Part shown: positions 13,701-24,429 of the stretch, one piece after another
How positions within the stretch are numbered: the stretch's first letter is position 1
Layout of the letters: every line of letters starts with the position of its first letter
DNA from: Salminus brasiliensis
Taxonomy: Eukaryota; Chordata; Actinopteri; Characiformes; Bryconidae
Direction: 5' to 3'
Assembly (NCBI RefSeq): GCF_030463535.1
Contig: NC_132892.1
Location: 27,398,269 to 27,462,268 of the forward strand
Length of the DNA stretch: 64,000 nt
Translations under genes and position numbers: made by a program
Notes under the pieces: generated by a model
Told to the model about the DNA's origin: nothing
Database searches by the model: none
Seen by the model: the letters and a program-made list of their open reading frames with translations, nothing else

Positions 13701-14217
13701 TCCACCGCCTTTACCAGGTGTTCCCCCTCCACCGGCCCTACCTGGTGTTCCCCCTCCACCGCCCCTACCAGGTGTTCCCCATGCAAGCACCCCCAAAGTC
13801 GCCGTAGTGAATCCACAACCGCAGCCTCCCTGGAACAAAAGTTCCCTTAAGAAGACCCCTGTTTCAGCATCTCTCCGTCGCAACAACACGCCTGAGCCTC
13901 CGCCTTTATCTTCGCCTCAATTGTCAGGAGGCCCTGCCCCTCCAGCCTCTCCGAAAGGGGGTAGTCAGCCGAACTTTCTGGAAGACCTGAACCGGACTCT
14001 GAAGCGCAAGTCTTTGCGCAACTCCGGCGCCAAGTTGGACCCTGTGGCCACCATGGACGACATGGTGCTGCCGCCACCTCCTCCTGAACTTCTCGACCAG
14101 CAGAGACACAGTGGGAGTGGGTACACATCTGGCAACATCTCTGGCTATGCAACACTAAGGCGAGGGCCGCCCCCCACCCCACCCAAACGGGGGGATAATA
14201 CCAAACTGACAAACTGA
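2680..14217 (+). CDS. raph1: Lamellipodin (Ras-association and PH domain protein 1), 3' ten exons
   Basis: MRL-family adaptor that binds active Ras-family GTPases and PI(3,4)P2 and recruits Ena/VASP to the leading edge to drive actin assembly. Exons: 2680-2757, 6739-6898, 7519-7640, 7840-7905, 8167-8310, 8687-8797, 9661-9759, 10061-10181, 10914-11056, 11281-14217; all have GT-AG borders and closing phases, giving about 1,326 residues. Exon 1 here is a charged helix (start [20 protein letters not shown]); exons 2-3 carry the RA domain ([19 protein letters not shown]); exons 5-7 carry the PH domain ([20 protein letters not shown] to [12 protein letters not shown]). The last exon encodes about 978 residues of proline-rich tail with seven F-P-P-P-P Ena/VASP EVH1 ligands and ends in a conserved [13 protein letters not shown] segment. 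The N-terminus is outside the window. The RIAM paralogue (apbb1ip) is excluded by tail length and near-identity to RAPH1 in RA-PH. Confidence 0.97.
2758..6738 (+). other. raph1 large intron before the RA exons
   Basis: About 4 kb without a recognisable exon. It contains a (GT)n microsatellite at 2951-3032, AT-rich low complexity at 3190-3250 and 4430-4860, and at about 5285-5365 a fragment of a dispersed repeat recognisable by GGTTCC/GGAACC-type phrases that also appears near 23870-24150, 26540-26640 and 40390-40570. Nothing else supported. Confidence 0.7.
2951..3032. repeat. (GT)n microsatellite
   Basis: About 41 perfect GT units preceded by a short (TA)n run; intronic in raph1. Confidence 0.95.
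8822..8995 (+). mobile_element. Short non-autonomous DNA element, family A copy 1 (internally deleted)
   Basis: Left end reads as GACAAAAGTATTGGGACACC and right end contains the phrase GCTGAATGCATTCATTAGAA. The same ends occur in longer copies near 15800, 18065, 33222, 53985 and 63255, so this is an internally shortened member. It lies in a raph1 intron. The two ends of the family are imperfect inverted repeats, as expected of a MITE-like DNA transposon. Confidence 0.7.
9577..9590 (-). promoter_or_regulatory. Candidate CTCF-binding site
   Basis: On the minus strand the sequence is CCACTAGAGGGCAG, which fits the vertebrate CTCF core consensus CCASYAGRKGGCRS at all 14 positions. It lies in the raph1 intron 70 bases upstream of the exon at 9661. 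Match is seen directly; occupancy is inference. Confidence 0.5.
11890..12240 (+). repeat. raph1: raph1 coding repeat: alternating LPPPPPP / FPPPPP modules
   Basis: Within the last exon the protein alternates modules of the form [13 protein letters not shown] and [13 protein letters not shown], together a unit of about 25 residues (75 bp), repeated three to four times with small changes. The F-P-P-P-P-P modules are textbook EVH1-domain ligands, so the repeat multiplies Ena/VASP docking sites; the L modules resemble profilin or SH3 ligands. Codon choice varies slightly between copies, which suggests the duplication is not brand new. Confidence 0.85.
13423..13773 (+). repeat. raph1: raph1 coding minisatellite: 13 x 27 bp, VPPPP(A/P)LPG
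   Basis: Thirteen consecutive 27-bp units, each encoding nine residues (L or V, PPPP, A or P, LPG). Copies are nearly identical at the DNA level (core CCCCCTCCACCGGCCCTACC), so this is a young or homogenised in-frame array. It sits between a region ending [12 protein letters not shown] and the [15 protein letters not shown] block that is conserved in vertebrate lamellipodin. It resembles formin FH1 profilin-binding stretches. Confidence 0.93.
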
Positions 14218-14860
14218 GTCCGGGAACACTTGTGCACGCCCCCTGCTTTTTCTCCCTCATACAGTGTTGTGGAGGAAAGGTTTTTGGTGTTCCTGGGTCT
14301 TAAAAACAATATGCTCAAGAGACTCTTGTCAATGAGAGAGACCACAATGACTCTCATCTGTGGTGCCGCTCAGTATCACATTCTGTTTTAAACTTTGATA
14401 TGAAGGAAATCTAAGCAACATACTGGTACTGCATGGACATAGGGCCAAAATATCCCACATTCAAAAAGGTTCCTTGGTTTTTGAGTGGTTGAATGTCATG
14501 GACTTTAGGGAAGTCATAGGGAGAAATCATTTGCCTTTGTTTTTTTTATATAGATTTATTTAAAAAACATTTGAAGAAATTTTCTTATTTTAGACTGACG
14601 TTTTTAAGGATTGACGAAGACTGTTGTTCAAGGAGGTAGTAGAGGTTAGGTGTGTTTGTACAGTGAATATTTGGCTGGCATGTCATTTTCGCCTTTTCCC
14701 GCAAGAGACGCATTGAATATAATGGTGAGTGAATGTGTTGAACATTTACCAGGAGAGCTTCAGAATGTTCTAGGATGTTCTCTGAGCCTCCTTAAGTGAT
14801 GAGAGCAGTTGTGTCATAAAAAACAGATTGCATTAAAGAATGGTAGCTGTTTGACAGCGA
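14218..14860 (+). terminator. raph1: raph1 3' UTR with candidate poly(A) signal
   Basis: Sequence after the TGA at 14215-14217. The first good signal is ATTAAA at 14832-14837, about 615 bases after the stop, so a minimal 3' UTR would end near 14855. Longer forms are possible because no strong AATAAA follows at once. The end point is inference. Confidence 0.4.
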
Positions 14861-15795
14861 GGTATCAGTTGGAAAACAACAAAACGTGGACTTGGGGAAA
14901 TCTTTAAGGGGCATTTAAACAAATTAGAAGTGAGGAAGCGTGGCCTGACTGCTTGGCTTATGGGTAATCCTGTGAGATCGGTGGAGTGTGTCTTATTAAT
15001 AGTTGGACCTGTTGAATCTACGTACACTATTCACATCACTGCAGTATCTGGCTGTACACATAGCTGCTTTGCTTGTCTGTCTGATTGATCATGCCTTCTA
15101 CTGGAAAGCATTCAGGTATCCTGGCAACAGATGTACATCTTTCAAGAAATGGACTTTGGGTCACATGACCACATGTATAACTAATGTCCTGTAACTTGAG
15201 AGCACTGTTCCACTGGACTGCTATTACTGAGGAGTTTCAGTGAGGGAGGGGGGCTTCTTGAAAATGCATGTCAAAAAAGTGTCTTAATGTTTTTGGTTTA
15301 ATTACCAATAGGCTTTTACACAGGGTTTGTTCTGCTGAGCATCTGTACTGAAATGACTTTAAACATCTAGTATGATGATCACAGCTTCTTAAGAACACAA
15401 AAACTGGACCATGTAATAGCTGGACGTGGGCAGATGAGGTCAAGGACCATGTGGCATATGTATAAAAATATGCATATTAACTTACTCAATCATGTATTCC
15501 ATTTGGTAGGACATCTGTGTTTTTAAAATCTGAATATATGACCAATATCATGTTTCCTTTCAGGGTTGTTGACATATGTAAACATTAAATTATTCTGGTC
15601 TTGAGCCATTGGGAGTGCTATGGAAATCCTCAGCTCTAATCTCAGTGGGAAATGGCAATCTGGGCAATGAAGATGAAGTGTCTTTGCATTTTCATGTAAG
15701 GTCGCAGTATAAATGTTAACATACCTCACTGTGTCTCTGTGTCTCTGTTTGATAAGTGGGGCTGGGGGTAATACAAGAAAAAAAAATTCAATGTG
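14861..15795. other. Non-coding interval between raph1 and repeat block
   Basis: No exon, RNA gene or clear repeat was recognised; it may include distal raph1 3' UTR. Confidence 0.5.
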
Positions 15796-15797
15796 AC

Positions 15798-16095
15798 TTA
15801 CACTATATGGACAAAAGTATTGGGACACCTGCCAATTCACTGTTTTTTCTGAAATCAAGGGTAGTTAAAAAAGTGTTTATCCTGCTTTTGTTGGAGTAAC
15901 TGTCTCCACTGTCCAGGGAAGAAGGCTTTTCATTAGATTTTGGATGCAGTGACCACAGCATTAGTGAGGTCAGGATATTGAATGATGACCACCTTACCTT
16001 ATCCCCAACTCCCCAAACTCATTCCAAAAGTATTGAATGTAGCACCACCATCATTCCAAAGCACACAGCCCCTCTACTCCACAGCTCAATGCTCA
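15798..16095 (+). mobile_element. Short non-autonomous DNA element, family A copy 2 (5' part)
   Basis: Begins ACTATATGGACAAAAGTATT and continues with phrases shared by the other copies, such as GTTTATCCTGCTTTTGTTGG and CCCCAACTCCCCAAACTCAT, up to the CACAGCTCAATGCT phrase. The right-hand half seen in the copies at 33222 and 63255 is missing. Confidence 0.75.
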
Positions 16096-16717
16096 ATCTG
16101 GACATGAATGATGAGTTCGATCAATGGAAGCTACTTGGGTCTAAAAACTTGATGTGTCGCTTATGGTTATCCACAATTGTTAGGTAAAACTATATAAAAT
16201 GATTATCACTGATGATACAGAAACAGGGATGCTAGTACTATCATTAACAATCCCATGGTTTGGTCATTTTTAGACGGCCCCTAAAGCAGTGGAAGGTTTG
16301 CACTTCAGTCAAAGAAAAAAAGTACATGCTGCCTTCAAGTCATGTCGGTTATATCGTATTAGAACATGCTTACAGAGACTTTTCCTGGATGAAAATACTG
16401 CTCAGCTAAATCTCGTCCTTTCTGTTTGTGATATTTTTTCCAGGAGCATGTACTTACCTGTTTTTTCACGTGTGGAAACACAGTGAGTCTCTTCAGCTAG
16501 TAAACTGCTCACTGCACTCAGAGGACAGTAACTCTGGATCAGGAATAATTACAGAGCAATAACTTTAATGTTTTTGTTAGTGTTTAAAGGCTACTAATCT
16601 CACAAATCTACAGAACCAAACTACACACATATTCAGCATTGTTTTCGTTCCACCTTAAATTAAAAAGCGCAGCAGTTTTTATTTGTTTCAAACCATTTGT
16701 GTAGATATTTTTGTGTG

Positions 16718-16795
16718 TGTGTATATATATATGTATATATATATATATGTGTGTGTGTATGTATGTATGTATGTATATATATATGTATATATATA

Positions 16796-16828
<33 letters not shown>

Positions 16829-16883
16829 ATATATATGTATATATATATGTATGTATGTATATATATATATGTATATATGTGTG

Positions 16884-16973
<90 letters not shown>
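16718..16973. repeat. Complex (GT)n/(ATGT)n/(AT)n microsatellite
   Basis: Alternating blocks of GT, TATG and TA units, ending in a pure (TA)n run directly against the SINE at 16974. Confidence 0.95.
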
Positions 16974-16976
<3 letters not shown>

Positions 16977-17270
16977 GGCAGTGGTGGCTCAGCGGTTAGA
17001 GCGCCGGGATATCGATAACAGGGTTGTGGGTTCGATTCCCGGGCTCAGCAAGCTTCCACTGTTGGGCCCTTGAGCAAGGCCCTTTACCCTCTCTGCTCCC
17101 CGGGCGCTGGAGTTGGCTGCCCACCGCTCTGGGTGTGTGTGTGTGTACTCACTGCCCCTAATACGTGTGTGAGTGTGTGTGTGTGTGTTCACTACCAGAT
17201 GGGTTAAATGCGGAGGACACATTTCGCTGTACAGTCCACACTGTACAGTGACGAATACGTGCACCTTTAA
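16974..17270 (+). mobile_element. tRNA-derived SINE, copy 1
   Basis: The head has RNA polymerase III box A-like TGGCTCAGCGGTTAGAGC and box B-like GGTTCGATTCC, followed by a body (GAGCAAGGCCCTTTACCCTC) and the tail phrase GTACAGTGACGAATACGTGC. A second copy with the same head, body and tail lies at 60061-60305. Both flanks are (AT)n, so the insertion probably landed inside an AT microsatellite. An intact tRNA gene is excluded because no cloverleaf continues after box A. Confidence 0.88.
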
Positions 17271-17278
17271 GAGAAAAA

Positions 17279-17286
<8 letters not shown>

Positions 17287-17373
<87 letters not shown>
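17287..17373. repeat. (AT)n microsatellite
   Basis: More than 40 perfect AT units following an A-rich run at the SINE 3' end. Confidence 0.95.
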
Positions 17374-17377
<4 letters not shown>

Positions 17378-18064
17378 AAATATGTGATAAATTAATTCAT
17401 TTTAATGGTAGTTGTTTGTGAATTAATTTAAATAAAATATTTTAAAAGAAAGAGGCTATGCTTGTAAATGATAGACCAGTAAATTAATACTGTGGAAAAA
17501 AGCAAGAAGGCTTTATACTGATGCTGGGATTATTCAATTATGAATCCCATTGGGTTTTTTTTGAAGGTTAGGAATCAGTTGTCAGTACCTTAATCAGGGA
17601 CCTTAAAACGTTTAAAAGTTTTCTTAAAAATAAGCTCATCTGTGTTACCTGATCATTCACAATCAGGTCGTAATAAATCCTGAGATTCTCTGGTATACAT
17701 AAACAATAAATACTACTAAGCATTTAAAGCTTTTATAACCCCTCTAATCTCTGATCATTCACTCAGGCTTGGCTGAAACTGAGTGGGGAATTAAGACTTT
17801 AATGGTGAGTGTAAACCCTGCTTCAGCATCTTCAACCTCGAACCACAGCATTCCCTTTAAACTGCAGGCCACAAGGGGACGCTCGTGTAAACCTACGGCA
17901 CACTCCGGAACCACTGGCCTGAGGCTGCTGGTCTGGAACTGCGGCTGACTCTCCAGCTCTGCAGACGGATGCATCTCTCGCCTTGATGTAAGTAGGTTTT
18001 ATCCCGAGTGCAAATAAGTGAGTTTTTTTTAATGGGAGTGTAAAATCACATATGGACATTTCTC

Positions 18065-18518
18065 ACCCAACTAGTTCCAAATGTTTGTGGACACCCCTTC
18101 TAATGAACGCGTTAAGCCACTTTAAGCTGCACCTATTGCTGATGGGTTGATGTGCAAATGCGCACACACACATACAGATAGTCTAGTTCCTGTGGAGAAG
18201 TACTGCCAATAGAATAGGACTCTCTGGAGCAGATGAACATGAACCTATTGGCACCATGCCTCCTAATGCCAGGCGTGGGCTAGAGAGGTATGAAGTCCCC
18301 TAGCAAGAGAAGAGGTGGGGTGGAGATCATCTAATGCTCTTGTTGCTAAATGCATTTAAATTCTCATAGCAAATAATGTTAAGCCTTCCCTGGACAGTAG
18401 AGACAGCTTCTCCAACAAAATAACCTCTGAATAACCTCCTTTTTTTTTTTTTTTTTTTTTTAGAAAAAAACAATGAATGAGCAAGTGTCCCAATACTTTA
18501 TTTAATGTAGTGTACTTA
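18065..18518 (-). mobile_element. Short non-autonomous DNA element, family A copy 3 (near full length)
   Basis: Reverse orientation. The left end reads CCAAATGTTTGTGGACACCC and the right end AGTGTCCCAATACTTTATTT, which are imperfect inverted repeats of each other. The inside shares phrases with copies at 33222 and 63255, including ATGAACCTATTGGCACCATG. This and the 33222 copy best define the family, about 420-455 bp. Confidence 0.8.
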
Positions 18519-19086
18519 CATCAAGTTACAAATTACTACTCAATAAATGCATTATATAGCACCTCTTAAAATTTACAAGGAAGGCATTAAAGCTTGGGAC
18601 TCAACACTTACAAAAACAATAAAAGAATCCTATTGATCTGCTAAATTATATGAATATTGTTTATATGCATGAAGCTATCAGCAGAACAGTCCAGCTCAAG
18701 GAAAAAGACATGGCTGATCTCGACATAACTAAAACAATAGGAAAGCTCAAATGAGCTGCAAATGAGGAAATTACCCCAGGAAGGCAGGTAATCCGGCCTG
18801 AATCAGGCTTTTGGTATGTTTTATTTTCATGTGTTACAATAGAAAGGTTGCTGTCCCTTTGTTTTGTATAGCATCCAGGTCATCTGCCTGTATATTGCAT
18901 AGCACCTACACATCTTTATAGCACCTACAAGTACCCAGAACCATGTGCTCACAGGAGCAGGAGTTCCACGCATTAAGAAGGGTTTACTTTTTTTTTCTTT
19001 TCAAATCAATACAAATGAAAACAAAGAAAAAACAAAGCAAGAGATGCTGATCCTGGATTATATGACTGATCAGTGCTGGGCCATGG

Positions 19087-22000
19087 TTACTCCAGATGAT
19101 TGCTGAAGTGATCTCCACGAATCACAATGTTGTCGTTACGACGTCCAGAGCGTATTGGTTGAGAGCCATCAAACGCTGGAATGGTGGTTGAAGGTGGAGG
19201 GTCTGCAAACACAGTAAAATAGAGGTAGAGTTCAGAGACCTGTGGTTTATGTTAGATCAGCAGACTTTGCCCAGCAAACTGTATGTACAGTTCATGCAGC
19301 CCTGGTTAAATGATGGAGTTAAATGGTTGTGGAGTTTCTACAGAAAGTGACTGTGACTGAAAATTTTTTATTTGCTGTATTTAACAGGTTTTATGGGGGG
19401 GGGGGGGGGTCTTGTGGTCTAAACTTAATGACTGGTTGGAGTTAGAGATGTCCAAAGTGTACACCATAAAACCTTAGATACATTTTCTAAAATAATTTTT
19501 AAGAAAATGCACTAATTTAACTTACCTCGAGAAACAAGACGATTTGGATCATAGTGCCATCCTGTCACCATCTATCAGAACAAGAGTTCATACTGTTTAT
19601 TCCATCAAAAAATGCATTCCTAATTCACTGATCCATGCCCCGCCCACAAACACGCCCCCTAACTTACAACAGCTGATTTTTTGGACTAGATTTTTATAAA
19701 GTTTGTCAAATCTATTAATTCTCTTAAATACATACATATAATTTCCCTTTAGGTTAAATGGGATGTTTCGTTAGCAAGGTCGCACAGGTCAACTGCCATG
19801 TTGCTTCAGTAGACATCACTCAGGCCTTGCATCGAAAAGTGATAATCAATATCTTGATCATTTAAAATGGTATTGCTTTGTCTTTCCATAACCCCTCATA
19901 CCCTTAAACGCTGTGTGTGTGCCCACACTTCATTACAGTCATAACTTACACCTGCCAGTGCTTCCCTCTGGAAGATTAAACTAGCTGTGTCCGCATGGCT
20001 GCACCTTATAGCCACCTATAGCTACTTATTATAATTAGTAGGGGCGTCTGGATACTTTTGGATATGTAGCGTATCTCATATCTCTCTGTCAAAGTGATAA
20101 GTCGTCCTCACCTCCTCACTGGACTCCGAGCTGGAGCTTTGAGCCTGGTTGCACTTGAGGGAGACGATGTCTGTCAGTCTGTCCGTCACACGCACTCGGA
20201 TGTAGCAGCCAGCGTCCGACTGACCACGCCAACCATGGAAGGAGTGGGGGTTTGGGGGGTAGAAGGGGGAGGTAGAGGAGCAATGGTATAAAAGAGGGGG
20301 GGGGTCATTGTTTTAAGAACTGTTATGCAAGAGAAAAGTAAACGGTGCTAGACTTTAGTTTCTGCATGGAACTTCATGTTCCAAGGTTTGTCTTTCTTTG
20401 AATTTGATTGGAGGGTCGGTGCTGGCATGGTACCAGATGACCATTTCAAAGTGTTCTGCCAGTACACACATGCACACACAGACACACACACACACCTCCC
20501 AGTCTTCCAAACATAATAGCAAGGTCCAAACCTGCACAGTGTGAACCTAGCAACCTCTATGCTAAGGCATGTACCAGTATGTACTGCATACCCTGTTGAG
20601 AGTATTTTTATACACACTACAGTTTAAAAGTTGGTCATCAACAATCAACATTTAGCAGTAAAATTATTGTAATTTACTAGTGTGTGTGTGTGTGTATATA
20701 GTAGTAGTATATTATATGTATATGTATACTGTTTATTGATTATATAAAGTACTGAATATTTTATATGTATAAATATTTATATGTAATACACTAAAATATA
20801 CTGTGCATTATTTAATTTAATGAAGAAATAGACATTTTGGATGTATCCAGGATGATAAACAGAGCTGCACATGATTGAAAATGCTGGCATTGAAATATAA
20901 TAAAATATATGCATATTAACTTGCATTTTACAAGAAACAAGTCACATCTTGAGGTCAATAACTTGATACACTCCTATAACTGGGCAAGTTCAGCATATTA
21001 GGTATCATTAGAAATGTGTTCTTGTTGCCAAAATGTGGGAAATGTCAACATGTGGGCACCTTCTGAGGTCTAGTTTAGAGTAATGTATGTCTGTATTGTG
21101 TGAATTACTAACTAATTAGTAACAAAAATAATAAATGTTATATAAAAAGTCATTCCATGCTTTTGAACAGCTGTGTTTGTCTGATTCCCCTTTCAGCTGT
21201 AAAGGACAAAGGAGATTCCAAAACATGCATATTTTTATGTAATCCGTCACTGTAAGCAAATGGATGTGTTTAAGTAGTGGTAAATATGGCAACTGTTCGT
21301 ATTGAAAGTTGTCTAGCCCACTGAACGACTCTACTGTAATTTGTTAAACCGTATCAGGACGGCAGAACATGCCCAACTGTCCTGGAGTCATCATTTTTTC
21401 AGTAGTGTGTAAAAGTAAAATAAGCAAATATGAATTAAAGAGCTCTGTTCTTCAGACTAGCTCACAAGATCTCAAGTTCTTGTTCCTTTTCACTGTATTT
21501 ATGTTTACCTGCGTCTGTTTTAATGGGATCTTGCCATAAAACTCTGTTACTGCTGATATAAATGCTTTAAAATAATAATAGTATGGGTCTTAAACCTGTA
21601 GCTGTAGTTATAGGCATGTATAAGGACTGTCTATGTAAATATATGAACTGTATGTATAATCCAAGTGCTTGGACCCCGTCCAGTGCAGAAGACACATTTA
21701 AATATTTATCCAGACTGACCTGCATGTCAACCATATTGCAGAGGTGTGTGAATGCAGGGACAGGTACATGCACTCTTACCGACAGGAAATAAAACACACA
21801 GTCTGCCACATGGGGGGGGTAAGCGATATTACCCTCTACGTTATACCAGCTGTTGCACATGAAGATGTGCTTACCACAAAGAAGCCTCTACGGTAGGTAC
21901 AGCCCTGAGGGTCTAACCCAGAGCCTTTCAGACAGTCCGTCTCCCTGATGCCGAACTTCAGGATCATATCGTAGACATTCAAACCCAGCGGAACCACCTA

Positions 22001-24227
22001 GAACAAAACAAGATTTTACATAATCAAATAAGCCCCTAATGCAGAAAGGCTTATTACACACTAAGATGTAGGATTCAGTAACTACAGGGACTCCTGTACA
22101 AACTGGTGGGGCTGTTCTTTGGTAATAGTTGGTTAAAGGTTTTAGTAACAATTTGAGGGGTTAAATAATTCACATTATTTATTATTGACTGATAATAAAA
22201 AGGAAAATCAGAGTAGAAATGAATGCAGTCCCATGTTCCCATTTCATTTACAGCAAACATCCCAATTGGCCGCATGAAGGTCAGGCAACATTAGCATTGG
22301 ATATTGCGGCACAAAAGAGGAAATAATAAACATACACAAGGCCAAGTCTCAAGAATGCTTTGCTGATATAGGAATAACTTTGGCTATATAGGTATGTATA
22401 ATACACAATCACATCGAAATATTATGACCACCAACCTAATAGTAGGAGTAATCATCCTTGGCTCTGATGACACTATCAAAACGTTGTAGCATGGACTGTA
22501 TAAGGTATAACTGTATAACTGTGAAAGGTGTTTATTATAGAAGGTTAATTGATCCACAGTGGCATGTCGATTGCTCTGTACCAATTGCTGGTGTCGTTGT
22601 TCCACCCTTCGTCCGGTACCCTATTATCATGCCCTTTTTAGCATCAGTCTAACTGCATTCTTTGTCCATGACAATAGTTTAGCACGCTGCTACAACTGAC
22701 TGGTGTGCTCGCTTGTTTATACATGGTGTCTGTGACGTCCCAGGCCTAGTTCATTTCGAACCCAGGGTGGTCATAATATTCTGATATGACGGTGACAGTA
22801 ATATCAGTGTAGCATCTCAAAAACCACTAACTTGTACTCAAGGTGTGCAGAGAATGGACTTTTTGCACATTGAGTGCCTCCCAATTGCATAGCAATGGTG
22901 CCACGGGCAACTAAGTATAATACAAAAATACATCAACAAATTCCGACACTCCTGAACAACAGCATCCACTCACTTTCTTGACCGATGCCTTGGACACTCT
23001 GTAGAGGCGTTGCCGGGCGTAACGAGTGTTGATCTCATCCAGGGCCGTCCGCAGCGCCCCATCAGCCTTAGAACTCAGTTCAAACAGCGGGAGGCCTGTG
23101 AGGTCAAAGGTTAAAAGGCAATCACATTAAGAGTTCACTCTTTGTATTAGTTGAAAAAAGTTAGACAAGTTGAGTCTAATGGTAAGAAAGGCAGCGCAAG
23201 TGGAAGGTTGTGGGTTCAAATTCCATGACTAAGTGGGTATGACCTGGTGGTGCTCTGGTCAAAAATAAATAAATATGGGCCATATGTGTGTTGAATCAGC
23301 AGCTTTCCAGCTTCGTGTAATTGTATTTAGACATTTCGCTTCATCACATAAATAGGTGCCTCAACTACACAATCAGGACTAATTCTGTGCTTTAGTGCAA
23401 ATTGAGAATAGACCCTAGAAAACCGAAGATGCATAATGGACCACTAACGATGATCCTAGACTATATTAATGACTTTCAAAAACATTCCTGCATCTTTTCA
23501 TGCAAATACTAGGCTTCTCAGATTCATGCTCCAAAACTTTTATTACACTCCAAGGATTGCTTGAGTTGTTCCTACATTATGACAGTAAGGGGGGAAGCCA
23601 GGGATCAGTTAAGGGACCAGAGATTAAGTTATTAAAATAGTAGATAAAATCCATACTAGAGAAACTTATTGAGTTTATTGTTCACAGCAGTGTGATAGGA
23701 ACCAAACTTTTCATTGCAAGATAAGGAGCCCAAACTATAACACTACCAAAATACGAATTTACAAAGTTCCCATCTCCACCACTGTAATTCACCCTGAATC
23801 TGAATCAGTGAATCAGTTTCTCTACATTGAGCATTTCCAGCACCAAACCACTGAATGATGTTGTTTACGGCTCAACCACAGAATTATTACATTTTAAAAT
23901 ATAAGATATTTTTTGTATGAGGACACCCTAATCAAAAATGGGTTCTATATATTACCAAAACAGGCTCTTTTGACCAATTCTAGGGCAATATAGAATCATT
24001 TTTATAATGTTCTATATTGAACATCTACAAAAGGTTTTCTACCAGTCTGAAGCACAATTTAAGGCAGAGAATCGTTTAATCATCAAAAGAGTTGCCGTGG
24101 TTCTATGTAGATATATTGCCATTACTAAAGAACCATTAAAGAACCCTTTTTTCAGTGTAGGTTTGAAACACTCACCTGAAGCTGACAGACACTGCAGCAG
24201 CAGCACAAGCAGAACGCAGCACCTCAT
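19087..24227 (-). CDS. spp2: Secreted phosphoprotein 24 (SPP24), cystatin-like
   Basis: Secreted serum and bone-matrix protein; mammalian SPP24 is liver-made and binds BMP-2 and related TGF-beta ligands. Coding exons in gene order: 24227-24176, 23095-22974, 21997-21875, 20219-20112, 19571-19526, 19202-19087; all borders are GT-AG and phases close, giving 188 aa (mammals about 200-211). The signal peptide is MRCCVLLVLLLQCLSASG. Exon 2 gives the cystatin-type helix (LDEINTRYARQRLYRVSKAS). Four cysteines (DCLK, GCTY, GCYI, KCNQ) match the two family disulfides. SSSSESSEE is the phosphoserine cluster that names the family. The C-terminus is basic (RSGRRNDN). The combination of cystatin fold, serine cluster and exon structure separates it from fetuins and cathelicidins. 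Confidence 0.9.
20220..21874 (-). other. spp2 intron 3
   Basis: About 1.65 kb with no recognised exon. It holds a G-rich purine tract on the plus strand at 20236-20306 (the polypyrimidine side of the exon 4 acceptor on the minus strand) and a short (GT)n near 20682-20695. The rest is AT-rich. Confidence 0.6.
22418..22780. mobile_element. MITE with 15-bp perfect terminal inverted repeats
   Basis: The left end AATATTATGACCACC (22418-22432) is the exact reverse complement of the right end GGTGGTCATAATATT (22766-22780), bounding 363 bp with no coding capacity. It lies in spp2 intron 2. This end type is common in fish non-autonomous DNA transposons of the Tc1/mariner kind. Confidence 0.8.
23175..23242 (+). 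mobile_element. Possible tRNA-derived SINE fragment
   Basis: A degenerate head with box B-like GGTTGTGGGTTCAAATTCC after a box A-like TCTAATGGTAAG. No tail is seen. Located in spp2 intron 1. Confidence 0.4.
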
Positions 24228-24429
24228 CTTTGTCTGTCAATCAAACTGCAGTGAGCGCTCCAGCTGCTGCCACCTCTCTTAAATCCCTGCAGCTCCTCTC
24301 CCTCTGCGGCTACGCCCCAAATCACACTGACCCAGCCCTTGCTCACTTCCCCTACACACTTCCAAGTACTTCAAATTGCTTTGTATAAAATCCTTTATTT
24401 TATTACACTGACCCCTTGAACCCTAGGCT

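Noticed and set aside
11384-13889. Many long open frames on both strands opposite the raph1 last exon
   Set aside because: They are shadows of the proline codon (CCN) repeats in other frames and on the other strand. The raph1 frame is the only one matching a known protein from RA-PH to the conserved C-terminus.
17011-17055. A functional tRNA gene, suggested by box A and box B-like motifs
   Set aside because: The sequence continues into a conserved SINE body and tail shared with 60061-60305, and no complete cloverleaf can be drawn.
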